Source: Candidatus Poribacteria bacterium
GTDB lineage: Bacteria; Poribacteria; WGA-4E; WGA-3G
Reading direction: 5' to 3'
Assembly (NCBI GenBank): GCA_028821605.1
Contig: JAPPFM010000056.1
Coordinates: 1-64,000, forward strand
DNA length: 64,000 nucleotides
Shown: positions 35,035 through 43,700 of the stretch, piece by piece
How positions within the stretch are numbered: the first letter of the stretch is position 1
How the letters are laid out: each line of letters starts with the position of its first letter
Notes under the pieces: generated by a model
Databases searched by the model: none
Told to the model about the DNA's origin: nothing
The model's input: the letters and a program-made list of their open reading frames with translations, nothing else
Made by a program: the position numbers and the translations under genes

Positions 35035-35907
35035 ATGTTTAAACTCGGCGTTATCAACGACGAAGTTTCACAAGACTTCGCTACTGTTGTCAATTTTGTG
35101 AAGGAATTCAATCTACACTCTATCGAAATTCGCTCGGTCTGGGATAAACTGCCACATGAACTTACTGACACCGACATTGAGGAAATGAAACGCCTGCTCG
35201 ATGGCACTGACATTGAGATTATCGGTGTTGCTTCACCGTTCTTTAAATGCGATATGGACAATGCTGCGGAGCGGAAAGAGCATCTCGGTATATTGGAGGG
35301 GTGCATCCGAACGGCAAAGGCGTTTGACACCAATCTCATTCGGACCTTCGTCTTTTGGGATACCGGTGAAACGGAGGCGCGATGGGATGAGATTATTGCT
35401 TCCTACGATGAACCGCGCAGGATGATAGATGGTGAAGGCATTGTGCTCGGCATGGAAAACGAATCTACCACCTCGCTCCGCACTGCCAAACTCACAGCAG
35501 AGTTTATCGAACAGATTGATTCGCCGAATATCCGCGGCATCTGGGATCCCGCCAATGAGGCACACGCAAAGGGGGGCGAAACCCCGTATCCCGATGCTTA
35601 CAATCGTATGAAATCAACGATGATCCACGCGCACCTCAAGGACGCGGATGCGAATCCCGACACAGGCGAAATAGAATCTGTGCCCGTCGGCGATGGTATA
35701 ATTGACTGGGAAGGGCAGCTGCAAGCCTTCATTGATGATGGATATGAGGGACATCTCACCCTTGAGACGCATTGGCGACCCTCACTTAAAATTGACGATG
35801 CCATCCTCAACCGTCCAGCAGGACAAGCGTTCTCTGAAGCTGGTGAGGAAGCCTCGCGCATCTGTATCGAAAAGTTATTGGCGATGATGGAAAACTTAAA
35901 GCAATAG
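35035..35907 (+). CDS. Sugar phosphate isomerase/epimerase (xylose isomerase-like TIM barrel)
   Basis: A 290-residue TIM-barrel protein of the AP-endonuclease-2/IolE/IolI family. It starts FKLGVINDEVSQDFATVVNFV. Metal-binding residues can be placed in GMENES (Glu near residue 141), GIWDPANEAHA (Asp/His near 170), HAHLKDAD (His near 201) and LTLETHW (Glu near 245). The reaction is probably isomerisation of a keto sugar or inositol derivative. An AAGGAG site lies nine bases before the ATG. The neighbouring MR/MLE enzyme and SDR on the same strand suggest a small sugar-acid catabolic cluster. Confidence 0.88.
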   Translation: MFKLGVINDEVSQDFATVVNFVKEFNLHSIEIRSVWDKLPHELTDTDIEEMKRLLDGTDIEIIGVASPFFKCDMDNAAERKEHLGILEGCIRTAKAFDTNLIRTFVFWDTGETEARWDEIIASYDEPRRMIDGEGIVLGMENESTTSLRTAKLTAEFIEQIDSPNIRGIWDPANEAHAKGGETPYPDAYNRMKSTMIHAHLKDADANPDTGEIESVPVGDGIIDWEGQLQAFIDDGYEGHLTLETHWRPSLKIDDAILNRPAGQAFSEAGEEASRICIEKLLAMMENLKQ

Positions 35908-35961
35908 TTTTCTATTGAAATAGTAATCTCACCTTGTTTAACCGCAAGGAAAATTTAAAAA

Positions 35962-37047
35962 ATGAAAATTAAAGCAGTTCGTACATCTCTTTACGATATC
36001 CCACCCCAAGTGGAGCGCGTCGATGCCATCCAAACTTTTGTCTCTATGGAGTTCCCTTTCATTGAGATTGAAGACGCAGATGGAGTCGTAGGCATTGGGT
36101 TTTCCTATACCATCGGCAAAGGTGGAGAAGCGATTAAACAGATTATGGATGCCTACCTCACGCCCATCCTCCTTGAAGAGGATGCCTCCAACATTGACCG
36201 GATTTGGAATCGGATGTGGATGGACACACACTGGGTCGGCAGAGGTGGTATCGTCACTTTAGGTATGGCAGCGGTGGACATTGCTCTCTGGGACCTCATG
36301 GCAAAACGTGCCGAATTGCCCCTCTATCAGCTCCTCGGTGGTGCGAGACCTGCCGTTCCCGTCTACAACACGGATGGTGGTTGGCTGCACCTTTCTGAAG
36401 ATGAACTTGTCAGGCAATCTGTAGCGTTTGTTGAGCAGGGTTTCAAGGGTATCAAGATTAAAGTGGGACGCGATAGCCTTCACGAAGATGTGGCACGCAT
36501 CTTCGCGGTCAGGAAAGCGATTGGGCAGGAACCCTATCTTATGATTGATGCCAATATGAAGTGGAACGCCCGCGAAGCCATTCAACTTGCATGTCGTGTT
36601 GAGGAAGCGGGTCTCTTCTGGTTTGAGGAACCGATCGAAGCGGACGATGTGGATAGCCACGTGAACTTACGAGAGAAAACGACGATTCCGATCGCTGTTG
36701 GTGAGACGATTTATAATAAGTATGTTTTTAAGGAATACATCGCACAAGGCGCAGCGGACATCCTTCAGCCAGATGCAGTCCGTGTCGGTGGTATCTCTGA
36801 GTGGATGAAGGTTGCGCATACGGCAGAGTGCTTCGGACTTTCGGTCTCTCCGCATTTCTTGATGGATCTTCACGTGCATCTCTCTGCAGCGGTGCCGCAC
36901 TCGCTTTTTGTGGAATATATTCCGTCGCTGGATCCGGTGCTTGATGACACCTTGCAGCTCAAGGATGGACACTTCTCGCCACCTGAACGTCCGGGGCACG
37001 GGATTCTGTTCAACAAGCAGAAACTGGCAGCGTATCAAATATCGTAG
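35962..37047 (+). CDS. Mandelate racemase/muconate lactonizing enzyme family protein
   Basis: A 361-residue enolase-superfamily enzyme that abstracts the proton alpha to a carboxylate using a divalent metal. The capping domain is at the N-terminus. In the barrel: MAAVDIALWDLMAKRAELPLYQLLGG, the KxK base GIKIKVGR (about residue 168), the metal ligands in LMIDANMKW (Asp near 194), FEEPIEADD (Glu near 220) and AVGETIY (Glu near 246), and SPHFLMDLHVHL with a possible His base near 300. It is most likely an acid-sugar dehydratase. A 54-base gap separates it from the isomerase. Confidence 0.9.
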   Translation: MKIKAVRTSLYDIPPQVERVDAIQTFVSMEFPFIEIEDADGVVGIGFSYTIGKGGEAIKQIMDAYLTPILLEEDASNIDRIWNRMWMDTHWVGRGGIVTLGMAAVDIALWDLMAKRAELPLYQLLGGARPAVPVYNTDGGWLHLSEDELVRQSVAFVEQGFKGIKIKVGRDSLHEDVARIFAVRKAIGQEPYLMIDANMKWNAREAIQLACRVEEAGLFWFEEPIEADDVDSHVNLREKTTIPIAVGETIYNKYVFKEYIAQGAADILQPDAVRVGGISEWMKVAHTAECFGLSVSPHFLMDLHVHLSAAVPHSLFVEYIPSLDPVLDDTLQLKDGHFSPPERPGHGILFNKQKLAAYQIS

Positions 37048-37148
37048 GTGAACGGATTTTTAATTATACCTTGCGGTTCGTTCAGGTGATGAACAAACTA
37101 CCTGATCTAACGCCTTACGAAGAATTAAAAAAACTTTGAGGAGAACTT

Positions 37149-37859
37149 GTGAAACTTGAAAACCGTATCGCGATTATCACAGGAGGTGGGCGCGGGATCG
37201 GTCGCTCAACCGCCTTAGCATTTGCCAAAGAAGGTGCTGATGTCGTCCTTGCCGCACGGACAGATACCGAGATAAATGCTGTCGCCGAAGAGGTGAAGCA
37301 GCTCGGCAGACAGGCACTCGCCATTAAAACCGATATTCAGTTGAAAGCCGATGTTGATGCGATGGTTGCTCAGACGCTTGACACCTTCGGCAAGGTGGAC
37401 ATTCTCGTTAACAACGCAGGCGTGGCGATCCACAACCCAATTCCAAAGATTCGGGAAGAGGACTGGGACCTGACAATGGCAGTCAATCTCAAGGGTGTAT
37501 TTCTCGGTACGCAAGCCGTTTTCAGCCATTTATGTGAACAGAAGTATGGACATATCGTCAATGTTTCTTCGGTCTCCGGTAAATTTGGGCATGTCAACGG
37601 CGGCGCGTATTGTGCCTCCAAATTTGCCGTTATCGGTTTCACTGAGACAACGAACAATGAAGGTAGACCACACGGCGTGAAAGCCTCGGTTGTTTGTCCA
37701 GGTCCTGTAGACACCAAGATGCGTCGTGATAACCACCCAGATGACGTGATTGAACATCTCACACTTCCAGAGGATGTGGCAGACTTAATTCTGTTTCTGG
37801 TGACACAGCCACCCCGTGCGCATACACTTGAAACTGTTATCCGAACGCCTTTGATGTAA
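37149..37859 (+). CDS. Short-chain dehydrogenase/reductase
   Basis: A 236-residue NAD(P)-dependent oxidoreductase. The nucleotide loop TGGGRGIGRSTALAFA is at residue 11, the NNAG motif near 88, the catalytic Ser in VNVSSVSGKFG near 140 and the YCASK Tyr-Lys pair near 154. It carries AARTDTE after the second strand, leaving cofactor choice open. GTG start at 37149 with GAGGAG upstream. It lies about 100 bases after the MR/MLE gene. Substrate not known, but a sugar or acid sugar is plausible in context. Confidence 0.9.
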   Translation: MKLENRIAIITGGGRGIGRSTALAFAKEGADVVLAARTDTEINAVAEEVKQLGRQALAIKTDIQLKADVDAMVAQTLDTFGKVDILVNNAGVAIHNPIPKIREEDWDLTMAVNLKGVFLGTQAVFSHLCEQKYGHIVNVSSVSGKFGHVNGGAYCASKFAVIGFTETTNNEGRPHGVKASVVCPGPVDTKMRRDNHPDDVIEHLTLPEDVADLILFLVTQPPRAHTLETVIRTPLM

Positions 37860-37880
37860 TTGAATCTGTCTTTTAAATTC

Positions 37881-37901
37881 GGTGCGGTTATAGACCGCAC
37901 C
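37881..37901. repeat. Palindrome between SDR and tatD
   Basis: GGTGCGGT, five bases, ACCGCACC, the same core as the palindromes at 1342 and 8962. Confidence 0.65.
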
Positions 37902-37921
37902 TACTGGGGTTAGGGGTCGGA

Positions 37922-38683
37922 ATGTTTATTGATTCGCATGCGCACATTCAACTCTCCCAATTCAATCAAGATCGCGAAGCAGTGCTAAAGCGCGCGGAAG
38001 AAGCCGATGTTTCCAACATCCTCGTCATAGGGTTTGATATGGAGACGAGCTTGGGTGCTGTGAAATTGGCGGAGAAACACACGCATATCTATGCCACCGT
38101 CGGGATGCATCCGCATGATGCAAAAGACCTGACCCCCGACGTGCTAAAAACGTTTCGTGAACTCGCCACACATCCGAAAGTCCTTGCGCTCGGCGAAATG
38201 GGATTGGATTACTACCGCAACCTCTCGCCGCGTCCGTTACAAAAAGAGGCGTTTGAACAACAGTTGGACCTCGCCGAAGAGCTGCAGCTGCCTATTGTTA
38301 TCCACAACCGCGATGCCTACATGGACATTTTACCTATTTTAGAGACACGGCAGGGGCGGATCCAAGGTGTGCTGCACTGCTTTACCGGTGATGTAGCGTT
38401 GATGCATAGAAGCCTTGCGATCGGATTCCATATCGGTATCGGTGGAATTGTGACCTATCCGAATGCCAAGGATATCCAAGCCGTCGCGCGGGAAGTACCT
38501 GAGGATCGACTGCTGATAGAGACCGATTGTCCATGGCTTGCTCCCCAATTCCGACGTGGCAAACGGAATGAACCGGCTTATGTCCGCGCTGTGGCGGAAA
38601 AGATTGCAGATCTTCGTAATACTTCCATAGAAGCAATCGGCGAGATAACGACGAAAAATTTTCAGGATCTCTTTACATGTTAG
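37922..38683 (+). CDS. tatD: TatD family metal-dependent deoxyribonuclease
   Basis: A 253-residue amidohydrolase-fold nuclease. Metal sites: FIDSHAHIQL (HxH near residue 5), ALGEMGLDYYR (Glu near 93), VIHNRDAYMD (His near 127), LHCFTGD (His near 152) and LLIETDCPWLAP (Asp near 203), all signatures of the TatD/YcfH family. Length is typical. The role is probably DNA repair or nucleic-acid turnover in the cytoplasm. A GTAGG-rich palindrome precedes it; no strong ribosome-binding site is seen except GGGGTCGG. Confidence 0.93.
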   Translation: MFIDSHAHIQLSQFNQDREAVLKRAEEADVSNILVIGFDMETSLGAVKLAEKHTHIYATVGMHPHDAKDLTPDVLKTFRELATHPKVLALGEMGLDYYRNLSPRPLQKEAFEQQLDLAEELQLPIVIHNRDAYMDILPILETRQGRIQGVLHCFTGDVALMHRSLAIGFHIGIGGIVTYPNAKDIQAVAREVPEDRLLIETDCPWLAPQFRRGKRNEPAYVRAVAEKIADLRNTSIEAIGEITTKNFQDLFTC

Positions 38684-38715
38684 TAGAAAATTATAGTTTT
38701 CGCTTCCGGAGAGTT

Positions 38716-39543
38716 ATGATGAAACGGAATAGTAGGTTATGGATCGCGAAGCACAAATTAGGCAGGGGAGTTCCTATCCTTTGCTTGCTTCTTTGTTGTC
38801 TTTCATTGACCACATTTCTCGGTTGTGGTGCTATAAGAACGATAAAGTCTACCGCTGAAACGGTAGGATTCATGAAGGATATGACAGCACAACTTAAGGA
38901 GCGAGAGGCATCCTTGATGGAAGCTGCGCGAAAACCTCTAACAGAAGACCAGGAAAAACTCCTCATCCGACTTCTTCAACAAGAAAAAGATTTGGACGCG
39001 GTTTTGTCAAGTCAATCCTATTTGACTTATCTTGAAGCGCAAGTCGGCGCAGCTCATAAAGATTATCCGACGTATCTTGCTGCAGTCCCCACCACTGAAC
39101 AAAAATCAGTTACCACGTTCGCGCTTAAAGAGATTCTTCCGTCAGAGGCAACGGATGAGCAAATCCAAATCTGCACAGATTTCTATTTCCAATTCCGTGA
39201 GCTGATCGTGAAGGAACCGCATATTACCGCCGACTCAGAAGAAATGAAACCTTTCATAGAGGAGCACTTAGTCCGCCCGTTAATGGATACGTGGCCATCG
39301 GAACCGTCCACTTCCGAAATAACGGCGGTCATACAAATGTCAGTGGTGCCTGCTCCTATGGCTCTGACGGATAGGGATGCCTATCGTCAAATCTGGCTTG
39401 AGCAGCTGGAGGTTTACGGTTCTCGGGAGGGACTGCTGCGTTGTGCTATCTTAACTCCTGACGAATTTGCCTTTACGCGTTCATTTTTTCACAATATTGA
39501 TGCCTTTGAAAGATGGATTAAACGACCACCCGAACAAAAGTGA
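38716..39543 (+). CDS. Putative lipoprotein of unknown function
   Basis: A 275-residue exported protein. A basic N-terminus and hydrophobic stretch (VPILCLLLCCLSLTTFLGC) end in the lipobox FLGC near residue 38. The remainder is mostly helical and charged with no recognised motif; notable segments are LTEDQEKLLIRLLQQEKDL and SFFHNIDAFERWIKRPPEQK. The start at 38716 follows CCGGAGAG; an open frame extends upstream into tatD without a ribosome site. Its end lies nine bases before the permease gene, so they may be cotranscribed. Confidence 0.75.
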   Translation: MMKRNSRLWIAKHKLGRGVPILCLLLCCLSLTTFLGCGAIRTIKSTAETVGFMKDMTAQLKEREASLMEAARKPLTEDQEKLLIRLLQQEKDLDAVLSSQSYLTYLEAQVGAAHKDYPTYLAAVPTTEQKSVTTFALKEILPSEATDEQIQICTDFYFQFRELIVKEPHITADSEEMKPFIEEHLVRPLMDTWPSEPSTSEITAVIQMSVVPAPMALTDRDAYRQIWLEQLEVYGSREGLLRCAILTPDEFAFTRSFFHNIDAFERWIKRPPEQK

Positions 39544-39552
39544 TTCCTGAAG

Positions 39553-40668
39553 ATGGAACGTCTTAATCTCCGTATGTATGCGATGGTGCTTGCGCTTGTC
39601 TGTGTCTGGGTGATTTTCACACTCCTGACCGGTGGCACCTTCCTTAGCACTCGGAATCTATCCAACCTTTCCCGCCAAGCCGCGGTCACAGCCATCCTCG
39701 CTGTCGGCATGACGCTGGTCATCGTCTCTGCCAACATTGATTTGTCTGTCGGTTACGGTGCTGGGCTGCTCGGTGCTATCGGCGCGATTGTGCACGTCTG
39801 GTGGGACCAACCGATTGTTGTGACACTCCTTGCCGTTATCTGTATCGGTATCCTGATGGGGCTGATGCAAGGATATCTCGTGGCGTATCAGCGCATCCCG
39901 GCGTTTATCGTCACACTGGGCGGGTTTTTAGTCTATCGCGGCTTGATGTTAGCCTTTACCAAAGGCGAGACCATCCTGCTTCCAGACAATTGGCTTAAAG
40001 CAATTGGCAACGCGTATCTCTCACCGACACTTGGATGGACCCTCATGATTGCCGGGTTAGGCATCAGCGGTTACGGTTTCTATCGGCAGCGCGCTGCACG
40101 AATAAAATACGGCACAGAACAAACCTCTCTCCATATATTTCTATTGAAAGTAGCCGGAATATCCGCATTAATTGTGGCGTTCATCGTCGTGATGAATGCC
40201 CATAAAGGGATTCCATTTCCTGTATGTATTCTGTTCGGGTTAGCGTTCGTGTTTCATTTCGTTGCGAACCGCACCCGTTTCGGACGTTATGTGTATGCAG
40301 TCGGCGGGAACGCCGAAGCGGCGTACCTCTCCGGTGTCAACGTCCGCAGTATTACGTTGCGGGTGTTCGCGACAATGGGTGCCTTGATGGCGGTTGCTGG
40401 TATTGTCATGACAGCGCGCGTCGGAAGTGCCAGTCCAGAAGCCGGACGACTACTGGAGTTGGATGCCATCGCCGCGTGTGTCATCGGTGGTGCCAGTTTA
40501 ATGGGTGGACGCGGGAGTATCTTCGGTGCAATTCTGGGTGCGTTTGTGATGGAGAGCCTCAATAACGGCATGAGTATGGCGAACATGGATGCCTCGTGGC
40601 AGGATATAATCAAAGGGATTGTGCTTGTTGCAGCAGTCGGATTCGACATGGCATCCCGGCGGCGATGA
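39553..40668 (+). CDS. Sugar ABC transporter permease (XylH/RbsC family)
   Basis: A 371-residue polytopic inner-membrane protein with about ten helices, matching ABC permeases for ribose, xylose and similar sugars. Key segments: QAAVTAILAVGMTLVIVSANIDLSVGYGAGLLGA near residue 40, FIVTLGGFLVYRGLML near 118, and the cytoplasmic EAA-like loop ACVIGGASLMGGRGSIFGAILGAFVMESLNNGM near 310. The ATPase and binding protein are not adjacent. The upstream lipoprotein is not a recognisable periplasmic binding protein. Confidence 0.9.
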   Translation: MERLNLRMYAMVLALVCVWVIFTLLTGGTFLSTRNLSNLSRQAAVTAILAVGMTLVIVSANIDLSVGYGAGLLGAIGAIVHVWWDQPIVVTLLAVICIGILMGLMQGYLVAYQRIPAFIVTLGGFLVYRGLMLAFTKGETILLPDNWLKAIGNAYLSPTLGWTLMIAGLGISGYGFYRQRAARIKYGTEQTSLHIFLLKVAGISALIVAFIVVMNAHKGIPFPVCILFGLAFVFHFVANRTRFGRYVYAVGGNAEAAYLSGVNVRSITLRVFATMGALMAVAGIVMTARVGSASPEAGRLLELDAIAACVIGGASLMGGRGSIFGAILGAFVMESLNNGMSMANMDASWQDIIKGIVLVAAVGFDMASRRR

Positions 40669-40766
40669 AGGTTCCCTTTACCGAATTCCGCGATTCAGAA
40701 AAAATTTTAAACCCTTTTCCCAAAATTTTCCCTCTTTATAACTGAAATCTTATTGGGGATTTGTCT

Positions 40767-43700
40767 ATGCGATATGATTCATCAACGTACACAGACTTGA
40801 CAGATGAAGAACTCATTCGGCTCGTGCAATCGGGGGATGAGAAAGCATTTGCGCAACTCGCAGCCCGCTATAGTTCGAGAATTTGGCAATTGGTCGTCTG
40901 GAACTCCCGCCAAGCCCGCGATGCTGAAGAGATCTTTCAGGACATTTGGGTAGCCGTCTGGGAAAACATCGGCGGTCTCCGAGAGGTCAGTAGTTTCGGT
41001 GCATGGCTTCGGAAGATAGCCTATACTACCTGCAGAAGGTACTACACCCGCAACACGCGTGCAAGCAGTGAAATCCTTCAGAGTGCGGAGCAGCTGGCTG
41101 AAACTATTGATCGAAATGCGATTGCTCGTTTTCGAGAGACAGAATTTCGCGCAGCTGTAGCGGAGGCAGTGTATGACCTTCCTGAGAAGGTGCGTACTGT
41201 CGCAGTACTGTATTACTTAGAGATGTGGACCATCAAAGAGATTGCGGAGGAGATCGGCTTGGCAGTTGGTACCGTCAAGACGAGGCTCAGAGAGATTCGG
41301 GCACTCCTGCGTAAGGAATTTGGTGTTGAAGAGGTTAAGAGGGAAACAACTATGACGCAAAAAAAAGAGGTATCCAAGTCGTCGCAAAACATCATTAAAG
41401 TCTTCGGTGTCGGCGACGCGGGTGGCAACGCCATCAAACGGATGATTGCGGCCGGTTTGAAAGAAATTGAGTTTTACGCTGTGAATACGGATTTAGAAGC
41501 ACTCCGCACGTGTGATGGGGCAACACAGGTGCAAATCGGTGCTGAAATCACGCAAGGACTTGGTGCAGATGCGAATCCAGAGGTAGGCAGAGGGGCGGCT
41601 GAAGAAGATTTGGAAACGCTCAATACCGTCGTTGCGGATGCGCGCCTGGTTTTTGTTGCTGCCGGCATGGGTGGCGGGACAGGGACAGGTGCAGCACCTT
41701 TAATCGCATCTCTCGCCCGGGAGCAGGGGGCTTTAACAATAGGCGTTGCAACAAGCCCGTTCGATTTTGAGGGACAACGCCGCGCCGAGCAAGCAGGATA
41801 CGGACTTCAGGAACTCCGAGACAACACTGATGCCGTTATCGTGATCCCGAATCAGCGACTCCTTGATACTGTGGATGTGGAGCCCTCAACGAGCGAAGCG
41901 TTCAGCATGAGCGATGAAACCGTGGTGCTCGGCATTAAAACTATCGCCGATATTATTGTGGAGTCGGGCGAGATTAACGTTGACTTTGCCGATATAGAGA
42001 GCATCATGAACGATGCTGGCACGGTGATGATGGGTGTAGGACAAGCGAAAGGTGAAAACCGGGCGCGAATCGCTATGGAAAACGCTATGACCTCACCACT
42101 GCTGGATGGGAAAAGCATTGGAGGTGCAACTGGGTTGATCACTACAATTAGTGCCCCACAAGACTTCATGATGAATGAGTTGGATGCATCAATGAGTGTG
42201 CTTCAAGATGAGGCATTCGACGCACAGATTATTTTTGGACTCGCCTATAGGGACGATGATGATCCTGAACCTGATGACACGGTTATCGTCACTATCCTTG
42301 CAAACAAGGTTGAACCACAGCGTGGATCGACCACTCCACTCTCGACTCAGAAGAGCGATACCTCTCCCGAAGGTGGTACTTCTGTTCCGTCCACAACCGG
42401 TTCCGAATTTGTTCATCTACACAACCATAGCGAATACAGCATGCTCGATGGGGCATGCCGTATTCCGGATATGGTGGATTGGGCGGTTGAAAACAGCGTT
42501 CCTGCTGTCGCACTCACCGACCACGGCAACATGTTCGGCGCATGGGAACTCTACAACAAGGCAACAGAGGCGGGGGTTAACCCGATCATCGGTTGTGAGG
42601 TGTATGTCGCACAGGGGAGTCGAAAGACGCGTGAGCAGGAACAGGGAGATCCCTATCACCTTACACTGCTTGCAGAGGATGCAACCGGCTATAGGAATCT
42701 CTTAGAGCTGGTATCACTCGGATACACGGAGGGTTTCAATCGCAAGCCGCGGATTGACATGGAAATCCTGCGCGAATACCGTGATGGGATTATCGCGCTG
42801 ACGGGGTGTATCCAAGGACAGGTACCGCAACTCATCTGTGCAGATCGGCGAGACGAAGCGATTCAGAATTTCAAAACCTTGATGGAGATCATGGGGAAAC
42901 GGAACCTCTACGTTGAGGTGCAGAATCACTACATTGACAAGGAACTTGAGGCGTATCCGGTGATGGTCGAATTGGCGAAAGAGTTCAATCTTCCACTCGT
43001 CGGCACAAACGATTGCCACTATCTGCGCAAATCTGACCACGGGATGCACGATGTACTCCTCTGTATCCAGACCAAGAAAACTGTCAATGACCAGGAACGG
43101 CTCCGCTATGACAACCACTTCTACTTTAAAAGCGTTGACGAAATGCGAGAGGCACTGAAGGATTATCCACCGGAGGCGATCAGCAACACGTTTGAAATTG
43201 CGAATCGGTGCAACCTTGAACTCGACTCTCAACGCGACCCGATGCCGAAATACGAGGTCCCCGCAGGGTACACACACGACAGTTATCTCAAAGAGTTGTG
43301 CTACCAAGGCTTACGCGAGAAATATGGCGAACTCTCTGAACCTATCCGACAGCGGATTGATTACGAGTTGGGGATTATTAAACAAAGAGGGCACGCCAAC
43401 TATTTTTTGATTGTTGGAGATTATGTCAACTACGCCCAAAAACAGGGATACCCACTTTCTGCCCGCGGTTCTGCAGCTGGTAGTCTCGCGCTGTATGCGC
43501 TTGGTGTGATTAGTTTCAATCCGATGGATCACGGTTGTCTGTTTGAACGGTTCTTAAACCTTGAACGTCTTGCTCCACCGGATATTGATGTTGATTTCGC
43601 CGACCGCGCCCGTGAACATGTGGTTGAGTATTTAACAAAAAAATATGGCGCGGATTCCGTGGGTAAAGTCGCTACCTTTGCCACATTGGGGGCGAAAGCG

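Noticed and set aside
38304-38315. TTATCCACA DnaA-box-like sequence, as evidence for an origin near yidC/mnmE
   Set aside because: Single copy inside the tatD coding region with no cluster; no origin can be claimed in the window despite the rnpA-mnmE gene order.
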